The position numbers and the translations under genes are program-made. Below, piece by piece: positions 11,601-22,833 of a DNA stretch of 62,000 bases. Below the pieces are notes generated by a model. It was not told the DNA's origin. It searched no databases and saw nothing but the letters and a program-made list of their open reading frames with translations. Source of the DNA: Mesostigma viride (Eukaryota > Streptophyta > Mesostigmatophyceae > Mesostigmatales > Mesostigmataceae); contig RPFO01000065.1 in the NCBI GenBank assembly GCA_009746045.1, positions 572,768 through 634,767 on the forward strand. Reading direction: 5' to 3'. Every line of letters starts with the position of its first letter. Within the stretch, counting starts at the first letter, position 1.

Positions 11601-14600
11601 ACCCTCACCTATCCCCTACCATGCCCACTCCCCCACCCTCACCTATCCCCTACCATGCGCACTCCCCCACCCTCACCTATCCCCTACCATGCCCACTCCC
11701 CCACCCTCACCTATCCCCTACCATGCCCACTCCCCCACCCTCACCTATCCCCTACCGTGCCCACTCCCCCACCCTCACCTATCCCCTACCATGCGCACTC
11801 CCCCACCCTCACCTATCCCCTACCATGCGCACTCCCCCACCCTCACCTATCCCCTACCATGCGCACTCCCCCACCCTCACCTATCCCCTACCATGCGCAC
11901 TCCCCCAACCTCACCTATCCCCTACCATGCGCACTCCCCCACCCTACCTCACCCAATCCTCGTGGTCCCCCCCCCTCGCTCGCAGGAGGCATGCGCCAAC
12001 CTACAGCGCGGCAAGGACCAGCTGCAGGGTGACCTGGCCGCCCTGGGCAAGAGCGTGGAGCAGCTCACGCGCGACAAGGAGGCCATGGCCGAGGTGGGCA
12101 TGTGTGCCAGCACGCCACGCGGCACAACGCAGCCACCCGTGGCTAGATGCCCGACGTACTAGGGATGTGCTCGCAGGGAGGTGCTGCGTCATGAGAGTCC
12201 GTGTTCTGCGCTATTTACTGATGTTAGTCTCTTCAGTGCTTGTGTTCGGCGCGCTGGAACAGAAAGCTATCGCAGTGTATGGCTGGACGGCTGCCCCATG
12301 GAGATGTTGCGGCCGATGCTGTGGGTAGGGAACCGGGAGCCATGAGGGGAACACCCATGGAGGTGCCCTTGGCAATATGAGGAACATTGTTGCCAAGGAC
12401 GATGGTTGCTGTCCCCATGCATGCGACAGGTGTCCTCGGCGGAGGGGTCCTTGGATCCCTTCCCTCGGGTGCGTCCCCATCATGAAACCACCAAGTCCCC
12501 AAAACAACAAGTCCTTGTGAGGCATGTGCCTCCATTGGTTGGTCACTGCGTACAGCGACGTACGTCACTCAGTATAGGTCACTAGGCGCTTGTAGTCGCT
12601 GCACACAATGTGGAATGGATGGTGGGCAGTGATCCATTTTCACCGGGCGTGGTGGGCCCCGGTCTCAATCTGCCGGATCTTGACATCGAAGGACCGGCGA
12701 ATGTTGGAGTGGACTATGGATTTTCCCCCGAAACTAACCCTACCGCGGCTTCTGGCTCCTCCATATTTGTTCTACCTCGTATTTTTTCCCCTGCAGGAGC
12801 TGCAGCAGAATGTAGAGATGGAGAAGATGAAGGACGGCCGCATTTCCAAGGTAAGGCATGGCGGGCACATGCAGGTTGTTATTGAATGGGTATGGAGGCG
12901 ACATGGAATTGCCACATGTCAGGCAAGCAAAGGCAGCACACTGATGGATCCGTCCCTGCCTGGCGCTGCGTGAGGCGTGCGTGTGTGTGTGTGGAGGGGG
13001 GGGGGGGGGCGGGACAACCCCCGGGGATAACTCTTGGGGTGGGGAACAGGTTACTCCGCAAGAGCGCGCATCCGTTCCGCCCTTGGCCACCGTGCCCCGT
13101 GTCCCAGGAGTGGACGGTCATGATGCGCTGGTTGTGTGGTATCGCACGCGATAGCTTGCTCAACTTGCTTACCTATATGGCTGCTTCCGTTTATCTCCTC
13201 CCTCCCTTACGTGGCCACTGTGAACACCGCAGTATGCTGCGTGTGGTGTGGCCAGCCCGCATCCTTCCCACAGATGCCCCTTCCATGCGGTTCTCACCTC
13301 TGCGATGTTTCCCTCCCCCATGCACCTTTTGTTTTCTGTTCCTGCGTTATCTGCTGCCCCTCTCTAGTCTCATGCGTGCCCATCTGCTGGATTTAAATGC
13401 CCTGCCTCCCTTGTGGTGCCCCCCCTCCCCTCGTTTTTGTTCTTGTTTCCCTCCCCTTCCGATTTCCCCCCACCATTCCTATCCCGTTCCCTGCCCCCAC
13501 CCCCGCCCCACCCCCTCCCACCCCATTCCCCCACCCCCAGCTGAGCCATGCGGTGGCTGAGTACGCGGTGGCGGTCGCCAAGCTAGAGCGCGCCAGCTGT
13601 CGCGAGCGCGTGCGCGCGGACTCCCTCCGCCTGGGCACCATCGGCGTCATCATGTGCGTGCGGGACCATGTAGTTTACATCTCAACGGATGAGCCTTATG
13701 GATCGTCATCATGCGTGTGCAGCCGCCTGGGTTTGCTCGTTGCCTGGGTTGGGGCTATGTGTAGGGGGCAGTCTGTATCAGTGGGTAGCAGTTGCTAGTA
13801 GGCAGTTGCTAGTAGGAAGACCGTTGGAGGTGGCTAATGATTGTTGGTGGCCCCACCTACGGGTGGTTGACCAACGGAGAGAGATCCTATTCCAGCCTAG
13901 GATTAGTCAAGCCAACAAGCTGGGGACGCTCTGATGAACACCACAGCCTGGGTCGTGGTGCCACGCCGCACTTCCTGGCACATCCCAATTGTGCGCACGC
14001 AAATCCTTATTATGTGTCAGAAAGCCACTTTTTACATTCCATGCGCGACACTAATTTTTGCCGAAATCATGAATAGCATCCGCAAAAAACACTGATACTG
14101 CCTGCTGAAACCAGACGTCTGCCGAAACCGCATACTACAATGACATCTGCCAAAGCTATTGATAACATCGACTGAAGCCATCTCATGGCATAGTGTTAGA
14201 GTGGTCCAGTTCGCAAGACCTGCTGGCCAGCAGGGGAACTTGACCTATGGCCGGACAGGACCCCTGGCAACTTTGTTCACCTGCGGTGGCTATGCTGACA
14301 AGTGCCACTCTTCGTGATCGCTCCTCCTTCCTGAATCCTGCCGGTCCCCCTCTGACAGGACGGGAACCTCCCTCTCCGAGGTGTGGGAGGAGGGCCACGC
14401 GGTGCTGGAGCTGCAGGAGAAGATGGTGCGTGCCCCTTATTAGCAATAGTTGGCCCTCTCGTTGGTTTCTGGCTCAAGAGGAAGGACGACGCCTGAGTCG
14501 CAGGAGAGGATTAATTAATTAAATAATTAAGAACATACCTCCGTGGGGAGGATATGTAACACATATCACTGAGAAGGGGCGTATGGTTTTAAATACATTT

Positions 14601-17600
14601 TAGGCGACAACCTGCAGGTGGTGGGTGTAAACAGCCACCTACACGGGGTGCACAACTGAGGTGCACCTGCACCACCATGTATTCCAGCATCTATGCAAAG
14701 TTGCGGACATGGGGTGGGCAGGAGAGGATGGTGCTTGCGAACTTACAACAGCAATCTGTGGGTACTTGGGGTCCCCATGTTCATGAAGGGGAAAATGGAG
14801 CTGCAAGGCTAGATGGTGAGTGTTGATTACTAGTATATTGATAGAACACGTTGCGCTAGGGTTGTACCGGGTAGCGGACTGCACTTGTGTAGGGTGCAAT
14901 GCATTAATAATAGAATGAACGGCGAGCGGCACGAAGCTCCGCCCGCCTTGCAGATGAGGGCATGTTGCCAGGCAGGATGCGCCAACGAGTGGCCGTGTGG
15001 CTGCATGGTTTGCTGTCAGATAGTGTGCCCCTGTGTGGCTGCTGGGATAGCAGTATTGTTTGTGGTCGACTATCAAAAAGGATGTTCCAGGCCCACGGCC
15101 CACTCTGCCTGACCTTGTCGTCATTATTTAAGTGGACTTGCCTGCTTCTGGTATTCACTGCCATGCACTCGTCTTATTTGCTTGTAACCATTTCCTTCCA
15201 GCCATGAAACTGCTCTTGCTTCGCTTGCGGCTGCCAGAAAAACGTGGCTGATGCCCGGTGTCCTGCTGGCCAGTATCAGATGTCGCCACTGAGTGGAGAA
15301 CACCCCATCTTGTAGTGGTTGACCCAACCCCGTGCGTCCTTGTTGTGCCTGGCCTCGCCTGGTCCTGGTTGTGGGTGCGGGGTTGACTCTCACGACCTAC
15401 TGTTGCACTATCGCATCATCGCATCGCCCGCACGGCGCCAGATCGATCTGGTGAAGCAACGCGAGAGGGTGGAGCGGCGCCGCAAGGAAAACAAGAAGCT
15501 CCTCGCAGCGCTGCCAGGTATGCTGGCGACCCACTAATGCGCTGGCACGGTATGCAAGCATACACCTGCACTGCCCTGCATGCAAGCAAACTCACACGCA
15601 CACTCAGGCATCAACCCTCCCATTTGAGAGTTTTGATACCGCATTGTATCATGGTAGATGAAAGCATGTTTGTTGTAAGGAATCTAACACTCCCACACCA
15701 TCGAAAATTGCGGGTTGCTCTGGTGCCGGACGCGCCGCAGAGACGCCGCCCCCCTCCACGTCGGGAGCGGAGCAGAGCAGCCAACCATCGCTGCAGGAAC
15801 TGCTGGCGTCTGAAGAGGCGTACAAGGCCAAGCTCGCCAGCATCAAGAGAGTGAGCAATTACTAAGCCCAAGCTCACCAGCGTTCAAAGGGAGGAAGCAC
15901 GGTGGTCTTCCTTTCATACTTCGGTATCATACCGTCTTCTGGTTTCCATCCAAATCCTCACCTGTCTTAGCTAAATGCCCCATGGTCCTTGCCCCCCACC
16001 CCCTGCCCCCTGCCCCCTGCCCCCTGCCCCTGCCCCCTGCCCCCTGCCCCCTGCCCCCTGCCCCCTGCCCCCTGCCCCCTGCCCCTGCCCCCTGCCCCTG
16101 CCCCCTGCCCCCTGCCCCCTGCCCCCTGCCCCCTGCCCCCTGCCCCTGCCCCCTGCCCCCTGCCCCCTGCCCCTCCCCCTGCCCCCTGCCCCTGCCCCCT
16201 GCCCCTGCCCCCTGCCCCCTGCCCCCTGCCCCCTGCCCCCTGCCCCCTGCCCCCTGCCCCCTACCCCCTACCCCCTGCCCCGGCCCCCGGCCCCCGGCCA
16301 CGTGCCCCCTGCCCCCGGCCCCTGCCCCTGCCCCGTGACGGCTGCCTCCTGCCCCCTGCCCCCTGCCTCCTGCCCCCTGCCCCCGGCCCCCTGCCCCCTG
16401 CCCCCGGCCCCGTGACGGCTGCTGGGCTGTGCCCGCAGGAGGAGGAGTCCCTGGCCCGCGAGAAGGAGCGCATGGACGTGCTCAAGCTGCGCCACCTGCG
16501 CGAGCTCAAGCGCACCAAGGAGGAGGACGCCTCGCGCTTCAACAAGTTTGGCATCCTGCACAAGCGATACGTGCTGCTCAACCTGCTGGGCAAGGGCGGG
16601 TTTAGTGAGGTCTACAAGGTGAGGTGATGGCCAAGGGGGTGGGGAGTCAGCGAGGTACACAAGGTGAGGGGGCGTAGTGGGGGGGTCTACAAGGTGCGGC
16701 AGTGTACAAGCAGAGGTTTAAAATGATTTCTACAACGTGGACGAGAGAAACAAGGGGCGGGGGTGGTTGGGGAGGGGAGGGGGAGAGAAAGGGGGATGAG
16801 CGGGGAGGGCCATATCAGGGAGGCTGCCAGCAGGTATCCAGAGTGAGCTTCTGTCACCGTGGTCCTTCAGGGATGGCTGTCGAGTGGGACGCCTGAAGTG
16901 CCTATGATCGAAGAGGCTCTTGTGCTGTGTAGCCCCTGGTAGGGCCGCTTTGTAATACTATCATCATATGCTTACGAACATTAAATACTTGATAACTTGG
17001 CATACTTCATACCCTGCATGGGTGATCATCCCCCCTGCAGGCATACGACGTGGTCGAGTTGACGGAGCGTGCGTGCAAGATCCACCAGCTGAACAGCACG
17101 TGGAGTGAGGCCAAGAAGCAGAGCTACCTTCGGCATGCGATGCGCGAGTACCAGATCCACAAGGCGGTCGCGCACCCGAACGTGGTGCAGCTGTTCGACA
17201 TCTTCCAGATCGACGAGAACACGTTTGCGACCATCCTCGAGTACTGCGAGGGTGAGCGGTTGACAGTAGTGTGGCACTGCAAAGGTGAGGGGGTGACCGG
17301 GCCATGTTTTGCTCAAGTGCCCAGGTAATGTCGGCGGGAGCTGATGACGCCACTTCAAGTTCTCTGCAAGGGTGAGGAAGAACGGGGATAGTTCTGTTGT
17401 AGGGGTTCGGGCAATGCGAGGATGCGGATGCCAATGCCAATGCCAATGCCATGCCTGATGTGTACGTGCCATGCGAGTGCCGGTATCTAGCGGTTGCCTA
17501 GCTGATGTCGATGCTCATGTCTTTGTGCCCCTCTACCTTCGCCATTCCTCCATCCCTGTGCCCCTCAGGCATGGACCTGGACGCCCACCTCAAGGCCAAC

Positions 17601-20282
17601 CCGACGCTGCCCGAGAAGGAGGCGCGCGCGATCCTCGTGCAGATATTCGCGGGGCTGGCGTACCTCAACCACCCATCGCACGTCCACCGGGTGATCCACT
17701 ACGACCTCAAGCCCGGCAACATCCTGTTTGACGCAGTGGGCGAGGTCAAGATCACGGATTTTGGCCTGTCCAAGGTGATCGAGGAGCAAGGGGTGGACTG
17801 CATGGAGCTCACGTCGCAGGGCGCGGGTACCTACTGGTGAGCGGGATAAATTATCAGGGGCTGGCTAGTGTCAGCGGATGGGAGCATTGGTGGCGGAAAA
17901 CGGCGGCAGTGGTCGAAAAAGGTGGGCGTGTCAGTGGCGGTGGTTGGGAGGATTTCCTAGTCGTGGCGGTGGATAGCAGTCATCTGGGTCATAGTCATGC
18001 GAGCGGTGATCATGCTAGTAGTGTGGATGGGGCACTTGAGTGGGCCAGAGGCAGGGGGGTTGGAGGGCAGGTGCAGGTTGGGGGGATGGGGGGGGAAGGC
18101 GGGGGGGGATGTCTCTGGGGGCGGGGTGGAAAGAGTGGTTTGGGCGGAGCGGGCTAGATTATTTTCGTGTGAATGGTAGGTAGCAATTTAGAGCCACAGT
18201 TCCTTAGCAGATCTGCCTAGCAATAGTATCCGGACTTGGCTGCACAAAAGGAGTATCCCCTAATTAGCCCTATAGTTGTTGCTCTGCCACCATGTCCATG
18301 TCTGGGGTGTTTATGCCGTGTCCATTACATGTTGTTGCATGTCAGGCGCACATCAACAGCGGCCGGGGGCCAGGGGAAAGTGATTGGGGATGTATAAACC
18401 TGGATCGTACTACCAAGGCACTACATGGACGAGTTTCTTTTCTTGCCCTTGGCGTGTGTTCTGCTCTCATTGTCCTTACCTGCCTGCTGCCACCTGAACT
18501 CATACCATAACCAGGTATCTGCCTCCGGAATGTTTCGAGATCGGAAAGGGCCCTCCCAAGATTTCCTCCAAGGTGGGTTCACACAAAACCAGCCGTCCAA
18601 GATTTCAGGGTGCGTCCTTTTCATACTAGAAGCCCAGTTGTTGTGTAGCAACAGAAAGACATTCAGAGTCGCAGTTGTGGCCTGTACTTGCAACTGGCCT
18701 TGCCCTCCTCGGCAAAGTTGTGATGCAAGGTTGTCAAAACACACTGTGGCAACCGCACGGGATGGCTCAGTATCAACCCTGTGGCTTTGCAGTGATTCCC
18801 CTCCATGGTTGCTGGATAGGCCTCCCCCTGGCTGCAGAATGTTTGGGGACGATGGCAGCCCCGCCAGGCCCCTTCTTTGCAAGTCATACGCAGGCAGGCA
18901 GCATGCTGACCAGCCCACTGGCGGTGCCTCGCGTGGGCACGGGGCAGAGGGGGAGAAGCCAGAGCGGTGATGGGGTCTGCATGCCTTCCCTTGCCTTGCT
19001 GTGTCAATCCGCTTGCCCTGGATGCATGGCATCCCCAGATGCGATGGGCAAACACTTTGAACCAGGGTTAGGCGGAATCGGGTTCCGTTCCGAAATTTCG
19101 GAATTCCTGGTGTCGGAATTCCGTTCCTTGGACTGGTAAAAAAATGCATCGGATTAGGGCATTGGTTCCTTTGCCGGAATTGCGGGATTCCGGCGGAACG
19201 GAACGGCCAGAGTGTAGGAAAGTATGAGAACTTACAGGCCATTTCCCCAGAAATTCCCTCCAAACGTGGACGGGTTCAACCCAAACGCGCCGCCACCGCG
19301 CCACGTCGCGCCTGGGCGCCATGTGGCATGAAGCAGGCTGTGAGGAGCTTTGAGAACGGTCAGACAGTTCCGGTTCCATTCCGCCGTTCCGGCGGGTTAG
19401 CCTTTGTTCCGTTCCGCTTCCGTTCCGCCGCCCCAAAACCTTATTCCGCCCAACCCTGGTTTGAACACCCCATGATGCGATCTGCATTTTGTGCCTTCCC
19501 CCCATTGTGCAGGTGGACGTGTGGTCGGCAGGCGTCATCTTCTTCCAGATGCTCTTCGGTCGGCGGCCATTTGGCCACGAGCTGTCACAGGAGAATATTT
19601 TGCGCGAGAATGTGATCCGCCGCGCCAACAAGGTCGAATTCCCCGCCAAGCCGGCCGTGTCCGCCGAGGCCAAGGTACAGAAAAGTCTACATGGGCTTGT
19701 AAGGGTTTATAAGTGTTAGTATGGCGTGCGGTTTGCTAGCATACGTGCGCGAGGCCAAGGTGTGGCATACGGTGCGCGGTGGATTGCTGGTGGATGGGAC
19801 GCGTCTGCCGAGGCCAAGGTACAAAGGGGTTTATATGGTGTTGCTAGCACATGCCCCTGAGGCCAAGGTACGGATGTGACTCCTATCTATGTTCTGACTG
19901 TAGCTAATAAGAGTGCTTCACTGTCTAAGGGTAGACTAAACGTCCTGGGGATGCATCACTCCAATTGCTTCTGCCTTGGAGGACAATAGCATGATCGATA
20001 GACATTTTTTCTTTTTTATATAGAATGCTCACAATCGCAATGACCAATCCTGAGAGGGTGTGGGATACCCAAACAATGCTCAGGTGCCCTGGCAGCTAAC
20101 AGATGGTTACTTTGCTCTTTGCGCTTATCATGGTTTTGATATTCCAGGAATTCATCCAGTTGTGCCTGACTCACAACCAAGCGGACCGGCCTGACGTGCT
20201 CACCATAGTTCAGCATCCGTACCTCTCATTGGTCCAGAAGACATCTGCAGGGGGAAGGCGGTCATCAGCACCACCCACATGA
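6990..20282 (+). CDS. TLK: Tousled-like serine/threonine kinase (TLK), 15 predicted exons
   Basis: TLKs are nuclear kinases that phosphorylate the histone chaperone Asf1 and act in chromatin assembly. Predicted exons: 6990-7736, 8355-8642, 9705-9764, 11986-12093, 12797-12850, 13541-13653, 14359-14425, 15442-15517, 15741-15850, 16439-16618, 17041-17251, 17569-17836, 18515-18572, 19513-19674, 20148-20282. All phases close on a TGA at 20280-20282, giving about 880 residues, a little longer than usual for the family. The order is low-complexity N-terminus, coiled-coil region, kinase domain. The start is uncertain: a CACAG acceptor at 6989 opens the first exon I can see, so a start exon may lie upstream, or ATG about 7227 may be used. 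Small exons between 8642 and 11986 could be missing. Introns hold satellites and a MITE. Confidence 0.9.
8643..9160. repeat. 63-bp minisatellite in TLK intron
   Basis: About eight copies of a two-part unit (GCAAGGTGGGTAGGGGCACG plus a related GGGGGGC half). Every copy contains AAGGTGGGTA or a close variant, which matches the true donor AAG|GTGGGTAG at 8642/8643. The array therefore appears to have grown from the exon-intron junction itself and supplies many decoy 5' splice sites. Confidence 0.85.
10316..11950. repeat. 34-bp minisatellite in TLK intron, about 47 copies
   Basis: The unit reads CTCCCCCACCCTCACCTATC then CCCTACCATGCGCA. Single-base variants (GCGCAC, GCCCAC, GCGTAC, CGTGCCCAC) alternate, and a few copies are one base shorter. 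The purine/pyrimidine bias is strong. The roughly 690-codon plus-strand ORFs in three frames are created by the non-triplet period and are not genes. Confidence 0.96.
14500..14610 (-). mobile_element. LINE 3'-tail fragment in TLK intron
   Basis: An AATTAATT-type tract followed by TCCGTGGGGAGGATATGTAA is nearly identical to 24660-24730 and related to the LINE 3' ends near 21830 and 31425 (CCGTTGGGAGATCATGTAG). It is read as a severely 5'-truncated LINE insertion. Confidence 0.5.
15990..16425. repeat. CCCCCTG / CCCCTG repeat in TLK intron
   Basis: About 60 copies of 6-7 bp, with TAC and CGG variants at the right end. The opposite strand is a run of CAGGGGG, capable of G-quadruplex formation. 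It ends about 14 bp before the 3' splice site of the exon that begins the kinase domain. Confidence 0.93.
16439..20282 (+). other. TLK: TLK catalytic domain exons
   Basis: The glycine loop is [10 protein letters not shown] (16588-16618). The ATP lysine is in ACKIHQL (17077-17079). The catalytic loop is HYDLKPGN (about 17696-17720), using the HYD form typical of TLKs. DFG is at 17757-17765, and PPE replaces APE in YLPPECF (18515-18572). [12 protein letters not shown] starts at 19513 and the C-lobe Arg lies in QADRPDVL (20148-20282). All catalytic residues are present, so the kinase is predicted active. The last exon adds a short Ser/Gly/Pro tail before TGA. Confidence 0.93.
19063..19458. mobile_element. 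396-bp hAT-like MITE in TLK intron
   Basis: Inverted ends CAGGGTTAGGCGGAAT / ATTCCGCCCAACCCTG match except for one base. They are flanked by 8-bp direct repeats CTTTGAAC (19055-19062) and GTTTGAAC (19459-19466) with one mismatch. GTTCCGTTCCG-type repeats lie inside both ends. There is no ORF. An 8-bp duplication and CAGGG termini are the hAT signature. Confidence 0.8.
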
Positions 20283-20423
20283 TGCCCTGACAGACTAAAG
20301 CATCGCCGTCATTCACCAGCAGCAAGTCCTTCAGGATGCGCATGGAGGTGTCTGGACCATGCGATACTGGAAGTTTGAAATGCAACATTTATTGGATGTG
20401 AATTAATTTAATCAATTAATTTA

Positions 20424-21817
20424 CACGTGACTGCATCAAGTTAGCATAAGTCCTGCTGGTTTAAAAAAATTATAATTTAATTATAACATGCCTCCGTTGG
20501 GCGAATCCACCTTCCTCCTCCACCTCCACGCAACCCTCTCACAGCACGTGACGCCCCTAGCCGCAGATGTGGCGGCAATGGGCGGCACGCTGGCTGCTGA
20601 GCTCCCCACCATCTCCACCGCCACTTCCAGCCTCCTCGCCTCCTCCACCGCCACCACCCCCACCTCCGACGCCATCACCGCCCAGCTCCGCGACATCGAC
20701 CAGCGTCTTAAGGACAACGCCATCGCTATCGAGGTTCTGCAGAACACCGCAGGCCTCACCGCCCAGGCGGTGAAGGACATTGCCGCAAAGCCAGCCCCGG
20801 CTGGCCTGGCCGGCGATGCTCCTCCCATCACCACCTGGGCGGACATGCTTAAGCAACATACCACCTCCACCACCTCCGCCGTCGCAGCCCAGCTTCAACG
20901 GCAGACGCTTGACCTCCGCGAGGAGGCCGAGCTCGCCAAGCGCAGCCTCAACGTCATTGTCAAGAACTTCAAGATGGAGGAAGGTGAGAATTCCGAGAAG
21001 CTTTTGCGTGCGTTTGAGAGAGAAATCCTTGGTCGCATGGGCCTTAACGGTGAGATTGAGCTGGCCGCCCACCGCCTTCCCCGCGCGCGGGGTAAGGCAG
21101 GGCCGCCCCCGCTCCTTCTCACCTTTAAGACCCCGGCGGACAAGATTTCTTTTCTCAGACGCCGCAAGCGGCTCGAGAAGACTCTCTTCACCCTTGATGA
21201 CGACTTGACCCTGGCGCAGCAACAACGGCGACGGGAGCTATGGCCGACCTACCTCCAGCTCCGGCAGACCAAGGCGGGACAGCCGGTGTACTGGAAGGGG
21301 GCGGCCATCTACGTCGGCCATAAGCCCTGGCAGGCGACCCCCCCCCCCCGCGGCCCCAGCGACTCCAGACGCCCCAGCTTAGGGGAATATAGCAGTAGTA
21401 GTGTAGAATAGATAGACCGTGGCCATGTACATGTACGCCTCCTAGAGGCACTATCCCAGCTAAGCCACGCGCTTTACTTAATCATGTGCATGTGTGCCTA
21501 TGATGAGCCACACCCCAGATGATGCCTAGCTTTATTTAGTTCTGTTGTGCCTATGCAGGGAGTAACTCTCTGCTGAGACGCCATGCCCTAGCTTCTTTGT
21601 ATAGCTATGCTGATCTTCCCCCCCATGACAGGCTCCCCCTTCGCTGGGCATAGCTTGAAGATCATGGGGATGCAAGTGCCCTGGTGCACCTAGAGCAAGG
21701 GTCCTTTACATCCCCACCCTTGCAGGAAGTAGCTTAGGATGTATGATAGGCCATATGCCCCCTCTCAAGGGCTATGTGCTACATATACTCCCAACGGAGT
21801 TATGTTACAATTCAATT
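20424..21817 (+). mobile_element. ORF1-only LINE copy
   Basis: Begins near a CACGTGACTGC motif, contains one intact ORF (20488-21411), then about 400 bp without coding, then an AATTC tail (21807-21828) shared with other LINE ends. ORF2 (endonuclease and reverse transcriptase) is absent. The left boundary is approximate. Confidence 0.6.
20488..21411 (+). CDS. LINE ORF1-type RNA-binding protein
   Basis: 307 codons, intact. The N-terminal half (about residues 1-150) is Ala/Thr/Ser rich with a helical segment. The C-terminal half carries LNVIVKNFKM, an Ala-His-Arg-Leu stretch, PLLLTFKTPADKISFLRR and LDDDLTLAQQQRRRELWP. This matches the layout of L1-type ORF1 proteins (RRM-like fold plus C-terminal domain), which coat LINE RNA. 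Related broken copies lie at 25005-25830, 26000-26520 and 51094-51290. No partner ORF2 follows on this strand, so any movement would need a reverse transcriptase in trans. Codon use is GC-rich like the host. Confidence 0.6.
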   Translation: MPPLGESTFLLHLHATLSQHVTPLAADVAAMGGTLAAELPTISTATSSLLASSTATTPTSDAITAQLRDIDQRLKDNAIAIEVLQNTAGLTAQAVKDIAAKPAPAGLAGDAPPITTWADMLKQHTTSTTSAVAAQLQRQTLDLREEAELAKRSLNVIVKNFKMEEGENSEKLLRAFEREILGRMGLNGEIELAAHRLPRARGKAGPPPLLLTFKTPADKISFLRRRKRLEKTLFTLDDDLTLAQQQRRRELWPTYLQLRQTKAGQPVYWKGAAIYVGHKPWQATPPPRGPSDSRRPSLGEYSSSSVE

Positions 21818-22833
21818 CAATTCAATTCCGTTGGGAGATCATGTAGCACATATTCCTTGATGGACGGAGTGGAGAGAGCCGCGTGATCTAACTAACCCAA
21901 CGCTAATCTATCTAGTCTAGAAAATTCCTAGCTACCCTACTCATCAAAACGCCTCCTCCTCTTGGGGGGAGATGGCTTGCCCACAGGGTCGGGCGTGTGA
22001 GCCTTGACAATCTTCTGCCACCGCGTTTTGTTCTGCATGGCAGTCCAAAGAAGGGAGAGAGAGTGGATGCGGTATTCAAACTGGGCTGGGACCAGTAGGT
22101 AATCCAGCAACATCTGGATGTAGTTCGTGACATGTTTCCCTACCCTTTTGGGAATGCCCTTGGGGCCAGGCCAGGTCAGAATATGCCGCCCTGGCTGGCC
22201 AAGCCGCTGGGGGCCTGCCAGACCGATGCAAGGGCGGTGTCGACCTGGCTGGTGCGAGCAAGGTGTCCTACAAATGCTATCCTACGCTGTCTAAGCTCGT
22301 CCGAAAGCACGAGGCATGCCCTGATACAAAGACTCTAATGACGGGCGCTTGGAAAACCCTACGTTCAGGACCTGTCGGAGCATCCGGTAACTGTGCCGTC
22401 TAGCTTAGCTGCCAGTGTGGGTGTGAGTGTCCACGCCTCGGCGCCATACGTGAGCACCGTGAGGACGAGGACCTTGAAGAGCATGCGCTTGCGGTGCTCG
22501 CCCATGCAGGCCCTTGAAGCGCCAGTAGGTGTTGAGCGAACGAAGCCTAGCCCAGGCCAGGCCGATGCGGATGTCCACATCGTCGGCGGTGTCAGGGAGC
22601 CAACTCCCCAACAGTTTGCGGAGCGATCGCGGAACCGGAACTCCGTCCCGTCTAGCAGGCGCGGCAGCGGCGGTGTACTGGAGGCCCCAATCACCATCGC
22701 CTCACCGGCTAATCTCCAACCCCACCGCCCTCGCCTCCAGGCCCAGACAGTCCAGCCAGGTCTGAATGTTCTCGGGGCTCGCGATGAGGGTGGTGTCATC
22801 CGCATAAATCAGGTCGGCCAGGCGGTAACCAGG
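21818..22833 (-). pseudogene. LINE ORF2 (reverse transcriptase) 3' part, left piece
   Basis: Read on the minus strand it contains YADD (22795-22806), then RFRDR, then VLTYGAEAWTLTPTLAAKLD and a basic C-terminal end near 21940. These are the finger-palm and post-RT segments of non-LTR reverse transcriptases. Frames are broken several times. The 3' end is at about 21830 (AATTCAATTC then CCGTTGGGAGATCATG). The upstream part continues at 24562 after the TTAA element, matching 32430-32520 of the other copy. Confidence 0.8.

Larger units (their letters stand above)
9705..15850 (+). other. TLK: TLK coiled-coil region exons
   Basis: Seven small exons encode Glu/Lys/Leu-rich heptad-like sequence, then [40 protein letters not shown] and [20 protein letters not shown]. 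These align with the animal TLK segments around RLRLGHF, the SFTEQW-DGYAF segment, QREDIERQRKLLAKRK and the last helix before the kinase. In animals this region mediates dimerisation. The intron phases 2, 0, 1 and 2 between these exons all close, which supports the model. Confidence 0.8.

Noticed and set aside
10102-12162. 686-688 codon plus-strand ORFs rich in Pro, His and Leu
   Set aside because: They are the 34-bp satellite read in three frames. The TLK exon 11986-12093 lies at the end of the region in the correct frame, so the array is intronic.
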